Origin: GCA-2794515 sp033763335
GTDB taxonomy: Bacteria; Chloroflexota; Anaerolineae; Aggregatilineales; Phototrophicaceae
DNA length: 64,000 nucleotides
Assembly (NCBI GenBank): GCA_033763335.1
Contig: JANRKU010000090.1
Location: 1-64,000, forward strand
Direction of reading: 5' to 3'
A program made the translations under genes and the position numbers. Below the pieces are notes generated by a model. It did no database searches. It was not told the origin of the DNA and saw only the letters and a list, made by a program, of their open reading frames with translations. Each line of letters starts with the position of its first letter. The first letter of the stretch is position 1. Below, one piece after another: positions 8,999 through 17,856 of this stretch.

Positions 8999-10597
8999 AT
9001 GGGGAATCTCGACCTATTGAGTTATGAAACACTGTTGGAAGAATCATTTCCGTTAGAAATATCGGACAAGCAACAACAACATCGTAGCCAACCGCAACAG
9101 CGCGTGTTGGAAGCAATATCAACAGAACGAAAACTCCTTTTAGACGGCATCACAGGATGGATGGCTTGGTCATCTATTGTATTTGTGGTGGTTGCGACTT
9201 TCTTTTCCCCTACATTGGTTTTTACCATATCGGCAATTGTAGGCACATATATGGCGGGGCGATTTGCGCTGGCAGGAATTAGTGCTGTGCGCGGGTTGGC
9301 ATTCATCAAAGAAGCAGAAAAAATAGATTGGCATAGCGAATATCACCGCCTACGCCGTGCAGATAGCCTTGCATGGGAAGATGTGGTGCATGTGATGATT
9401 ATGCCTAATTATAAAGAGGACGCTGGGGTACTTTATAACACCTTAGAACGCATTGCCATGTCGCCATTGGCAAAAACACAGGTTTGCGTGGTGTTGGCGA
9501 TGGAAGAACGCGAAAAAGAAGCCGTATCAAAAGCACAAACGCTGATGGATGCCTTTGAATCGCGCTTTTTGCACATGATAACCACCTTTCACCCCAAAGA
9601 TATTGCGGGTGAAATCGCAGGTAAATCATCGAATGAAGCATGGGCGGCGCGTGAAGCCTATAAAAACCTTGTGTTAGGGCATGGCTACGACATCAACCAA
9701 ATGGTTATTACCATTATGGATGCCGATTCGCTCATTCACAGCCGTTATTTAGAAGCGGTCAATTGCCATTTTGCCACTGCACCCAAAGAATCACGGTTTA
9801 ATCGGGTATGGCAAGCGCCCATCCGCTACGATAACAATATTTGGAAGGTACATCCATTCTTTACCTTCTTACATGCCTATTCAACAGCATGGTATTTGTC
9901 TGGACTCTCTGGCAAACACCCCATGCCCCTCTCTACCTATTCGTTGAGCTTCCGCTTGGCGCATGATGTGGGATATTGGGATACCGATGTCATTCCAGAA
10001 GATTGGCACATGTATATTAAGTGCTATTTTAAGCGTAAGGGCAATCTGCAATTACACCCCATTTACCTGCCCTTCTCTGGCTATTCAGCCGCAGTAGGTG
10101 AAAATTTTATGGCGGCATTCCGTAGCCAATACGCCCAAAGTGTGCGTCATATGTGGGGTGCAGAAGATGTCGGCTATATCATAGACCAATCAAGCAAACA
10201 TGATATGCCTATTATGGGTAAAATCACCATGTTTTGGCGCGTGATGCACAATCATTCTTTGTCTACCACGGGCTGGGTGATTACCAATTTAGGCGTGCAA
10301 TTGGCATTTTTGCTCTATCCCAATTTGCTCAGTAAAGGACTCATTTCGACCCAAATGATGATTTTACAAGCCGTTGTACAAGTGATTGTCGTCACCAGTT
10401 TCTTGTTTTGGGTGATAGATATGCGGATGCGCCCACAAAAACCATCATGGCGCATTGACGAAGTGATTATCACCGCCATTAGCTTTTTAATCATGCCTTT
10501 TACAACGGTGGTACTCTCCATTTTACCCGCGTTGGAAGCACAAACCCGCCTCATGTTGGGGATTCCAATCAATTATCGGGTGGCGCGTAAAGTATAA
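8999..10597 (+). CDS. membrane glycosyltransferase, family 2-like
   Basis: 532 residues from an ATG with GAGGGAA upstream; an upstream in-frame codon at 8975 lacks one. Two membrane segments occur near 50-100. A cytoplasmic GT2-type domain follows: M-P-N-Y-K-E, then M-D-A-D-S for nucleotide-sugar and metal binding, and a later P-E-D-W-H general-base region with R-H-M-W-G in place of the usual QxxRW motif. Three or so C-terminal membrane segments follow. Such enzymes transfer or polymerise sugars at the membrane for polysaccharide or glycolipid synthesis. It stands alone, with a convergent gene after a strong terminator, so its product is unknown. Confidence 0.75.
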   Translation: MGNLDLLSYETLLEESFPLEISDKQQQHRSQPQQRVLEAISTERKLLLDGITGWMAWSSIVFVVVATFFSPTLVFTISAIVGTYMAGRFALAGISAVRGLAFIKEAEKIDWHSEYHRLRRADSLAWEDVVHVMIMPNYKEDAGVLYNTLERIAMSPLAKTQVCVVLAMEEREKEAVSKAQTLMDAFESRFLHMITTFHPKDIAGEIAGKSSNEAWAAREAYKNLVLGHGYDINQMVITIMDADSLIHSRYLEAVNCHFATAPKESRFNRVWQAPIRYDNNIWKVHPFFTFLHAYSTAWYLSGLSGKHPMPLSTYSLSFRLAHDVGYWDTDVIPEDWHMYIKCYFKRKGNLQLHPIYLPFSGYSAAVGENFMAAFRSQYAQSVRHMWGAEDVGYIIDQSSKHDMPIMGKITMFWRVMHNHSLSTTGWVITNLGVQLAFLLYPNLLSKGLISTQMMILQAVVQVIVVTSFLFWVIDMRMRPQKPSWRIDEVIITAISFLIMPFTTVVLSILPALEAQTRLMLGIPINYRVARKV

Positions 10598-10608
10598 GAG
10601 CATATTTT

Positions 10609-10640
10609 CCCACCGTATCATGTTCACATGATGCGGTGGG
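10609..10640. terminator. bidirectional rho-independent-type terminator
   Basis: A 14-bp stem (starting CCCACCG, one G-T pair) with loop TTCA lies between the convergent glycosyltransferase and channel-like genes. It is preceded by TTTT on the other strand and followed by an AT-rich tract, so it can serve both directions. Confidence 0.75.
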
Positions 10641-10646
10641 TCATAT

Positions 10647-11774
10647 TTATGAGCGCCTGCGATTGCGTTGACGTGCCAGTTGGATTAACACCTGTTTATC
10701 AGTACCATCTGGATTCAGAATATGGTCACTCACCCACATGGCATAAGGCGCGTATGTGATTTTTGCCAATTCGCGCAACACGAAATCATAATTCACCCGC
10801 CACCCCGAAAAATCACGCCAACACTGGTCACGGTCAGCATAAAGTTTAATCCCCCCCTCGCGCATTTTGTCATACGCCAAATCAAATTCATGACGGTCAA
10901 TGCTAATGGGGTCAGTGGGTAGTGGCTCTTTTGGATATTCCAACCGAAAAAAATCCGCGATGTTACGAAGGGCAATGTATCCCGCACGAATCGGAATACC
11001 CAATCCGCGAAAATGCGGTTCATCTATGCACGATGCCATCAATGCAAAGCTATCTAGCACCACACCCGAAGCTGTCACCCAAGAGCGATTCGGCTTAGGC
11101 GACCTAAAAAAATTAAGCGCCGCCAATGAGGTGTGATTTTCTTCTAATTGGGCAAACCAATCTTCCCATTCAGACCCAAAGGCTTGCATTTGCCCCACAT
11201 CCATCAACACCCGCACCCGATTGAGTCGTAAAATCATCTCTACAGGGGATGGTGGCGACCCTGCACGGGTTTCGAGCTTAGAGACATATTTTTCTCGTGA
11301 TGAAAAGGCGCTATACATGGTGGGCAAATAACCAATGAGGATAGCGACCAACATCATCCCCATTGCTGATTCCAAAAATGCCAAAAAGATGATGGGGATT
11401 TCATCGGTATACTTAAATCCGAGCGTCATCAGTGATGAGCCACTCATGATGAATGCCTCACGTAAATCCAAATTTGAGGATATGGCAAAATCAATAAAAG
11501 CAAATCCTATCCATGTTAAAAATAGCCATACCACAGGCGTAGCGAGTAGGGCAATGGGCGCAAAATACGCCAAGATACGGTCTCGTTGGTCATAATTCAC
11601 CATACGCCTCATCCAAATGCGCTGAATACGCGCAATATTACGAAAAATCTGGCGTGTGAGGGGTGTATTTTGGCTTCTGGGCATAACAAAGGTGCGGATG
11701 GCTTGGAATATTGTCCATATCACCAACCATCCGCCTATTATCAGTAAAATGAGCCGAATTGCGATTTCGAGCAT
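10647..11774 (-). CDS. small membrane protein with ion-channel-like pore loop
   Basis: 375 residues. There are membrane segments at about 5-25 and 75-98 and another after 125. Between the last two lies a re-entrant-looking stretch, S-G-S-S-L-M-T-L-G-F, where T-L-G-F resembles the T-V-G-(Y/F)-G selectivity filter of potassium channels. The C-terminal 200 residues are soluble and lack a recognisable RCK or cyclic-nucleotide domain. It could be a two-helix cation channel with a private regulatory domain. The filter is imperfect, so ion selectivity is unproven. The gene starts 12 bases before the end of the leftward galK and may share its transcript. Confidence 0.5.
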   Translation of the reverse strand: MLEIAIRLILLIIGGWLVIWTIFQAIRTFVMPRSQNTPLTRQIFRNIARIQRIWMRRMVNYDQRDRILAYFAPIALLATPVVWLFLTWIGFAFIDFAISSNLDLREAFIMSGSSLMTLGFKYTDEIPIIFLAFLESAMGMMLVAILIGYLPTMYSAFSSREKYVSKLETRAGSPPSPVEMILRLNRVRVLMDVGQMQAFGSEWEDWFAQLEENHTSLAALNFFRSPKPNRSWVTASGVVLDSFALMASCIDEPHFRGLGIPIRAGYIALRNIADFFRLEYPKEPLPTDPISIDRHEFDLAYDKMREGGIKLYADRDQCWRDFSGWRVNYDFVLRELAKITYAPYAMWVSDHILNPDGTDKQVLIQLARQRNRRRS

Positions 11775-11786
11775 GAACGCCCCTAT

Positions 11787-12953
11787 TTAACTAACGAAAC
11801 GCTCTGCCCAACCCGCCCCATTCACAGCCGAACAAACATAAATATTGGGGGTGATATGGGTCTGTTCGATATACATATCAGAAACGGCTCGGCAAAAATC
11901 ATCTACGGCATCATCACTCACCAATGCCACCGCACACCCACCAAATCCACCGCCAGTCATCCGCGCACCCAAACAAGCAGGGTGTCTGCGGGCGCGTTGC
12001 ACCATAATATCCAAAGCATCTATGCGATGGGGCATTTTTGTCACTTCAAAATAATCGCGCAGGCTCATGTGGCTTTGATACATCAAATTGCCAAGCCGTT
12101 TGGCATCTCCCGCCAGCATTGCATCAACGGCTTCGAGGGTGCGCTCATTTTCAGAGACGATATGGGTCGCCCGTTTTAGGATAGTCGCATCTAACTTTTT
12201 GGCATTGGCTTTAAGTTCTGCGCTCGATACATCGCGTAAGGCACGCACACCCAATAATTTGGCGGCGGTTTCGCATTGTTGGCGACGCTCATTATAGAGC
12301 GAATCTACCAATTCACGGCGGGTCATGGTATCGAGTATGACAATACGGGTATTGGGTGGTAATGGTGCAAGCCGTGTTTCTAGGCTACGACAATCTATCA
12401 ACAAGGCATGGTCGGCTTTGCCATTGGCAGAAATCATCTGATCCATGATGCCACATTGCACGCCAACCCATTCATTCTCGGCTTTTTGCGCGAGTACCGC
12501 CATTTGATTCGGATTCCAGTCAAAATCGGATACTTCTGCAAAGGCACGCGCAATCACCAATTCTAAGGCGGCAGATGAAGATAATCCCGCGCCAATGGGA
12601 ATATCACCCTTCATCACGCCTTCCCATCCATTAAGGGTATAACCCGCATCGGTTAATGCCCATGCCATCCCCTTGATATATTCGGCGGGGCTGGTGGGTG
12701 CTTTTGATAAATTATCCAAATCGAGTTGAATATCGGTATTAAAATCGAGTGCTTGGACATGCACTTCGCGGTCTTGACGTGGGCGGAGGGCTATCCAAAT
12801 AGCATATTCAATCGCCATTGGCATCACAAATCCCTCGTTATAATCGGTATGTTCACCAATGAGGTTCACCCGTCCCGGGGCGCGGACAATCACAGATGGG
12901 TTTGTTCCATAACGCTCAATAAAAGTATTTCTAACAATTTCATGAGGAGACAT
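11787..12953 (-). CDS. galK: galactokinase
   Basis: 388 residues, the usual length for GalK. It phosphorylates galactose to galactose-1-phosphate, the first Leloir step. Family motifs are all present: the galactokinase signature G-R-V-N-L-I-G-E-H-T-D-Y-N near the N-terminus, the GHMP ATP-binding loop G-A-G-L-S-S-S-A-A-L-E, and the C-terminal M-T-G-G-G-F-G-G-C. It lies 17 bases after galT on the same strand, and the two would be translated from one message. No galE or galM is in the window. Confidence 0.95.
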   Translation of the reverse strand: MSPHEIVRNTFIERYGTNPSVIVRAPGRVNLIGEHTDYNEGFVMPMAIEYAIWIALRPRQDREVHVQALDFNTDIQLDLDNLSKAPTSPAEYIKGMAWALTDAGYTLNGWEGVMKGDIPIGAGLSSSAALELVIARAFAEVSDFDWNPNQMAVLAQKAENEWVGVQCGIMDQMISANGKADHALLIDCRSLETRLAPLPPNTRIVILDTMTRRELVDSLYNERRQQCETAAKLLGVRALRDVSSAELKANAKKLDATILKRATHIVSENERTLEAVDAMLAGDAKRLGNLMYQSHMSLRDYFEVTKMPHRIDALDIMVQRARRHPACLGARMTGGGFGGCAVALVSDDAVDDFCRAVSDMYIEQTHITPNIYVCSAVNGAGWAERFVS

Positions 12954-12970
12954 TTTTTACCATCCTTCGA

Positions 12971-14008
12971 TTAGGCTTGTTTATAATGAATATCAGAGAC
13001 CGCTCGTAACCGTTCTGCCGCTTGTTCGGCGGTGAGGTCACGTTGGGCTTCTGCCAACATTTCATAACCGACCATAAATTTTTTCACGCTGGCAGAGCGT
13101 AATAACGGCGGATAAAAATGGGCGTGCAATTGCCAATGGTCATTCTTTTCGCCATTAAATGGCGCACCATGCCATCCCATCGAATAGGGAAATGATGTTT
13201 CAAACAGATTATCGTATTTACTCAAAAATCGCTTGAGAATATCGGCAAGGCTATGGCGTTCATGGTTGGTCAAATCAGATAGGCGCAATACATGACGGCG
13301 GGGCAACAGCAATGTTTCAAAGGGCCACATCGCCCAAAATGGCACCACCACCACCCAATCATCATTTTGGATGATGACACGCTCGCCACGTTCTGACTCT
13401 AGGTTAGCATAATCAAGCAACATGGGGCGGTCATTGGCTAAGAAATAAGTCGCCTGATACAAATCTTCTTTATGGATTTCATTGGGCAAAATATCTTGCG
13501 CCCAAATTTGTCCGTGTGGATGCGGATTAGAACACCCCATAATCTCACCTTTATTCTCAAACACCTGCACCCATTGATAGGTCATGCCGAGTTCGATAGT
13601 TTGTTCTGCCCATACATTTATAACCGTGTGAATATCGGCAAGCGGCATTTCTGGCAATGTCCAATCATGACGTGGCGAAAAACAAATCACCTTACACGTT
13701 CCGCGCACACTTTGGGTTTGCAATAAGATATTATCCGGTGGAGGTGATGATGGGGTATCTGGCAACAAAGAGGCAAAATCGTTGGTGAACACATAGGTGC
13801 TGGTGTAACTGGGATTTTTTTCGCCATTGGCGCGGGTATTCCCCGCACATAAATAACACGTTGGGTCGTGGGGAGGTCGCGCTTCTTGTGAAATACGTTC
13901 TACTTTTCCCTGCCATGGACGTTTCATACGATGTGGCGAGACAAGCACATACTCGCCAATAAGCGGATTGTAGCGCCTATGCGGGTGGTCAGTCGGGTTA
14001 AAAGTCAT
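12971..14008 (-). CDS. galT: galactose-1-phosphate uridylyltransferase
   Basis: 345 residues. It exchanges UMP between UDP-glucose and galactose-1-phosphate. The active-site triad N-P-H-P-H-G-Q is present, with the second His as nucleotide acceptor, and a Zn-site region C-Y-L-C-A-G-N lies near residue 57. The opening R-R-Y-N-P-L-I-G-E-Y-V-L-V-S-P-H-R is typical of the family. The gene starts only 10 bases after the DNA methyltransferase stop, and galK follows, giving an apparent REase-MTase-galT-galK transcription unit. Confidence 0.95.
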   Translation of the reverse strand: MTFNPTDHPHRRYNPLIGEYVLVSPHRMKRPWQGKVERISQEARPPHDPTCYLCAGNTRANGEKNPSYTSTYVFTNDFASLLPDTPSSPPPDNILLQTQSVRGTCKVICFSPRHDWTLPEMPLADIHTVINVWAEQTIELGMTYQWVQVFENKGEIMGCSNPHPHGQIWAQDILPNEIHKEDLYQATYFLANDRPMLLDYANLESERGERVIIQNDDWVVVVPFWAMWPFETLLLPRRHVLRLSDLTNHERHSLADILKRFLSKYDNLFETSFPYSMGWHGAPFNGEKNDHWQLHAHFYPPLLRSASVKKFMVGYEMLAEAQRDLTAEQAAERLRAVSDIHYKQA

Positions 14009-14017
14009 GATTAGCTC

Positions 14018-14971
14018 CTATTCAAACAAAGTCAATTGGTGGTCATCTACAAGTCTACGCTTATGGTGACAATCACACGTCTTATCAAAATGAATACTGG
14101 TAAAATCAATTTGCTCAATGATTTCTGGTATATGAAAACAGGGTTGTAATTGTTCCCAATCATTATCGCGTAAAGTGACAATATTACCCAAATATTGGCT
14201 CACCCATGCCCCATTTACATGAGAATCGGGATAGACATTACTTAATTTGTCACGGGATATTTTGACATATTGAGGGTCTAATTCAAGCCCAATATAATGC
14301 CGTCCAAGCCCTTTTGCGGCGATTGCTGTTGTACCTGTGCCACTAAATGGGTCAAGTACCACATCTCCTTCATCGCTCGACATGAGGATAACCCGTTCTA
14401 AAAGATGAATCGGCAATTGACATGGATGCTCATCACGGCGGGTATTATGTTTAATCCGATGCAAATCTGTCCATACATCCGAAACAAGGGGTCCAAATGG
14501 ATGTAGACCAGCTTTTTTACCACCATAATCCTTATGTAAATAGCCACATTTGCGACACCTTTTATGTGGATAACGCAGTTCATAAAATTTGTTTTGTGGC
14601 TTCGATTTAGCATAATACAAAATACCATAATGAGACGGCATCAGGCTTTTACCCAATGGGGTACTCATCGCATCCCATGCAATCCAATGCTTAAAATCTG
14701 CCAATTGATTGAGAAAAGTTGCATAATAGGTGAGCCATTTAGGGATATTATGAATAAATATACTCCCTGTAGGTTTGGTCACACGTACAAGTTCGCTAAT
14801 CCATTCACGACACCATTCTAAATAGGCTTCTAATCCACGTTGGTCTTTGTAAGTGTTATATTTTTTACCCAAATTGAAGGGTGGGTCTGCAAATGTGACA
14901 TCTACACTATTATCTGGAATATTTCGTAAATGCTCTAAGCAATCACCTTCTAAAATTTCATCCAATACCAT
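14018..14971 (-). CDS. type II DNA methyltransferase, beta-class (N4-cytosine or N6-adenine)
   Basis: 317 residues. The catalytic motif A-D-P-P-F-N-L-G is near residue 30 and the AdoMet-binding motif D-P-F-S-G-T-G-T-T-A near 208. This catalytic-first order is that of beta-class amino-methyltransferases. A small C-x-x-C pair (C-R-K-C) lies in between. The last residues are Q-L-T-L-F-E, which fits the QLxLF bacterial sliding-clamp binding motif and would tie methylation to replication. It overlaps the upstream nuclease gene by one base (TAATG), so it is translationally coupled. It should protect the host site cut by that nuclease. The target sequence is not readable here. Confidence 0.88.
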   Translation of the reverse strand: MVLDEILEGDCLEHLRNIPDNSVDVTFADPPFNLGKKYNTYKDQRGLEAYLEWCREWISELVRVTKPTGSIFIHNIPKWLTYYATFLNQLADFKHWIAWDAMSTPLGKSLMPSHYGILYYAKSKPQNKFYELRYPHKRCRKCGYLHKDYGGKKAGLHPFGPLVSDVWTDLHRIKHNTRRDEHPCQLPIHLLERVILMSSDEGDVVLDPFSGTGTTAIAAKGLGRHYIGLELDPQYVKISRDKLSNVYPDSHVNGAWVSQYLGNIVTLRDNDWEQLQPCFHIPEIIEQIDFTSIHFDKTCDCHHKRRLVDDHQLTLFE

Positions 14972-15945
14972 TATGTCAATTCCTCATCTAAAAATTGCTC
15001 AAATCGTGTGAGTTCATCTTCATGAAATGTAAATACATCATCATATGCGGTTATCATCCGCTTTAAGTCTTGCTTGCGAACATACCAACCAATACCATCT
15101 ACAAAACCAACAAATTTGGCGTTTGGATAGTAGGATTGCAATAATCGGCGCACATTGATTTCAGTCTTTGACTTATCTCCCTGCCCTGACCCCGTTGTAC
15201 TTAAAAATGAACTCTCAATAATGATTTGAGGGTCATCTTTATTAGGTATGATGAAGTCAAGAGTGCGCTTCTCATCGTTTATTTGGTCTTGTAAAAGGGG
15301 TAAATCACCCTGTGTATACGGAATACCAGCAGTTTTGAGTATATTTCTGATAAGGTTCTCGGCGTTATTCTTACCAGATGCCTGATTTGCGCCTTTTTGT
15401 TTGTATCGAACAAGTGTATCAATCATTGAAGCGATATCAAACTTGAGTTTGCGAATGGTCAACTTACGTAATTCAAAAGGACGCAAAATTCTTGCCAACA
15501 TTGGGTTAGATGCCCCCTCAAAAAATAAGTTAATCACCCCTTGCCTAAAAGGTTCATTTTTTCGGACTAAATTACTAATTTGTTTGCTACCCCACTCTTT
15601 TAGTTCATCAGAGGAATCTAATAAATGTCCCCAATGGTGTTTTCCTACGAGGGTATTCAATGACTTATCATCTACAATTCGGATAATGGTAATGATTCGT
15701 TTAAGCGTTTCGTTTGATAACCCATTTAATGCTAAAACAGCTTGTAATCCTTGAGGCTTTTGCAATAAAACATCAAATAATTCCTTTTGAACACCTTGTT
15801 GCTGAATCTGCTCATATAAATTATGAAGCAGTGTCGTTAACACATCAACATTCCGCGCTTCATTTTGTTCTTCAAAATCAGCATCAAAAAAATAAAATGT
15901 GTTTTTTTGAATCACAGTTGTATATTTTTCTTCAGATGTTCTCAT
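14971..15945 (-). CDS. putative type II restriction endonuclease
   Basis: 324 residues, first gene of the unit and immediately upstream of the methyltransferase it overlaps by one base. Near residues 224-262 a PD-(D/E)xK-like core can be traced: T-L-D-F-I-I-P, then I-I-I-E-S-S-F and a downstream K. This arrangement is also seen in DpnII/MjaI-type restriction enzymes. The helical N-terminal two thirds would carry recognition. The assignment rests on context plus a weak active-site match. Having the nuclease ahead of its methylase is unusual because new cells normally need protection first. The intergenic region upstream holds two copies of TTGGCTCATG that may be control sites. Confidence 0.65.
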   Translation of the reverse strand: MRTSEEKYTTVIQKNTFYFFDADFEEQNEARNVDVLTTLLHNLYEQIQQQGVQKELFDVLLQKPQGLQAVLALNGLSNETLKRIITIIRIVDDKSLNTLVGKHHWGHLLDSSDELKEWGSKQISNLVRKNEPFRQGVINLFFEGASNPMLARILRPFELRKLTIRKLKFDIASMIDTLVRYKQKGANQASGKNNAENLIRNILKTAGIPYTQGDLPLLQDQINDEKRTLDFIIPNKDDPQIIIESSFLSTTGSGQGDKSKTEINVRRLLQSYYPNAKFVGFVDGIGWYVRKQDLKRMITAYDDVFTFHEDELTRFEQFLDEELT

Positions 15946-16131
15946 ATCATCCCAGTTTATTTATTGGCTCATGCACCAATTTTACCCGCAAACGTTATAA
16001 AAAGAAAAATGATTCATGAGCGATATGCCAATTAGTCCACAGTTGCTTGTAAAAGCCAATTGGCTCATGTAAAATTGGATATAAATCTTGTGTAAATTGG
16101 CACAAATCGAACTTCTACAGGAATAATACTT

Positions 16132-17739
16132 ATGGATTATGGAAATTCAAATAAGCCTGAAGGTGGCGTTTCTGGAACGCTCATCGCAACCGTAGGGATA
16201 GTAGCAGTCTTGTTGGCGATTGGGGGCTTTTTGATTGCCCAATTCACCCCTGTGCTATTCCCCACCCAAGCCTCTGCCGAATCATTGCAGATTGACCAGC
16301 TCTTTGCCGTTCTATTAGGCATTGGTGGTGCAATTTTCTTGTTGGTAGAAGGGGCGTTACTCTATTCCATCCTGCGTTTCCGCGTCAAACCGGGCGAAGC
16401 AGGCGATGGTCCAACTGTACATGGCAATGCCACACTCGAAATGGTGTGGACAGGCATCCCTGCGGTCATTGTCGTCTTTTTAGCCATTTATAGTTTCTCT
16501 GTGTGGCAAGATATTCGCGCTCCAAAAGATAGCGAAATGATTGTCTATGCTTCTGGCGCACGTTTTGCGTGGACATTCAATTATAATGTCCCCATCACAG
16601 GCGATACCCTGACGGCATTTGAACAAGAAGAACGCATGAATGCCCTCAAAGAAGCCGATGATGGCAGTTTGTATTTGCCCGTCAGCTCAAATATCCTCTA
16701 TACCTATGTGGGCGATTCTGTGCGGATGGTGTTGAATACGCAAGATGTCATTCATGCTTTTTGGGTGCCAGAAATGCGTATCAAGCAAGACCTCATCCCC
16801 GGGCGACAAACCGAAGCCCGTTTTACCCCCATCGCGGCGGATGATGTGGCACGTCAGCGCACATTTACCAGCCGTGTTGATAGTGCCATTGCCGCTTATC
16901 GTGAAGATGGTGATACACGCGGGTTAAATGATGTTTTTGGGCGACGCGCAGTGGATGTTCTCACCCTCGCTACCACATTTGACCAAGCCACGTTTGATGC
17001 TGTGGTCAAAGCCGTGCGTGATACCCGCACCCAATACCCCACTATTGAACCCTATGCGACTCAATTCCTAGAATCAGCTCGCGCCGCCCTTCCTAGTGAT
17101 GACATCCGCGCAGTGGTAGATGAAGCCACTCTGCAATTATTCGCAGAGAGTTTTATCATCAACTACAGCCAATATCGCGTGGTTTGTACCGAATTGTGCG
17201 GAAGCGGTCATGGCAATATGTATGCCTTCATCCGCATTTACGATTCAGAAGATGCCTATTTGCGGAGTTTTGTTGACCCTGCGGTAGATAGAGCGGTTAA
17301 CCCACCCGATAATCCAGTGGTGCGTGGCGCTCAAATTCTGGCATCGGGCGCTTATCCCTGTTCTGGATGCCATCTGCTTCAAGAATCTCCTGTTGATGAT
17401 GCTGGCAATGTCTATACCATCGAATGGGCAGGTGTGACAGGTCCTAGCTTAGAAGGTGTTGGCGATAGAGTTTCGACTGTGCGTTCATCTTCTACGGGTG
17501 AAGCACCAGAGGAATATATTTTCCATTCACTCTATATCCCAAGCGCCTATTTGGTACCGGGTTTTGGTAATTTGATGAATAATTTCCAATATTCAGACCC
17601 CACCGCGCCCAACTATATGCCCAAAGATGATGCAAAAGCCATCGTTGCTTATTTATGCACCATCAGCGATGTGGGCGAATCGGTATGTGATTTGGATAAC
17701 CTGAATACCTATGCCGAAGCCTTTACAGACGATAATTAA
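16132..17739 (+). CDS. coxB: cytochrome c oxidase subunit II fused to cytochrome c
   Basis: 535 residues. Two N-terminal membrane segments (about 12-35 and 60-85) are followed by the cupredoxin domain. The CuA ligands are seen in C-T-E-L-C-G-S-G-H-G-N-M (about 350-361), with the earlier ligand in H-A-F-W-V-P. At the C-terminus, C-S-G-C-H (about 418) binds a covalent heme c. The protein accepts electrons from a soluble carrier and passes them to subunit I. About 120 Asp/Ala-rich residues are inserted between the P-G-R turn and the CuA loop, absent from ordinary subunit II. It is first in a cluster of six same-strand oxidase genes. Confidence 0.93.
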   Translation: MDYGNSNKPEGGVSGTLIATVGIVAVLLAIGGFLIAQFTPVLFPTQASAESLQIDQLFAVLLGIGGAIFLLVEGALLYSILRFRVKPGEAGDGPTVHGNATLEMVWTGIPAVIVVFLAIYSFSVWQDIRAPKDSEMIVYASGARFAWTFNYNVPITGDTLTAFEQEERMNALKEADDGSLYLPVSSNILYTYVGDSVRMVLNTQDVIHAFWVPEMRIKQDLIPGRQTEARFTPIAADDVARQRTFTSRVDSAIAAYREDGDTRGLNDVFGRRAVDVLTLATTFDQATFDAVVKAVRDTRTQYPTIEPYATQFLESARAALPSDDIRAVVDEATLQLFAESFIINYSQYRVVCTELCGSGHGNMYAFIRIYDSEDAYLRSFVDPAVDRAVNPPDNPVVRGAQILASGAYPCSGCHLLQESPVDDAGNVYTIEWAGVTGPSLEGVGDRVSTVRSSSTGEAPEEYIFHSLYIPSAYLVPGFGNLMNNFQYSDPTAPNYMPKDDAKAIVAYLCTISDVGESVCDLDNLNTYAEAFTDDN

Positions 17740-17746
17740 GGTCATT

Positions 17747-17809
17747 GGACGGCATATATGCCGTCCGTACAACCGAGTAACCCTGTAGGGGCATGACCTA
17801 TCATGCCCC
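17747..17809. repeat. two adjacent palindromes between coxB and coxA
   Basis: A perfect 20-bp palindrome (17747-17766, core GGCATATATGCC) is followed by a 9-bp stem-loop (17788-17809, arm GGGGCATGA). Part of the first palindrome recurs at 19618-19634, so this is a dispersed chromosomal repeat. Being inside an operon, it may also tune the coxB/coxA message. Confidence 0.65.
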
Positions 17810-17856
17810 CTCATATAAAAAATGTGATGTGATGGTAAAGTGAAAGGGTTTTTTGT

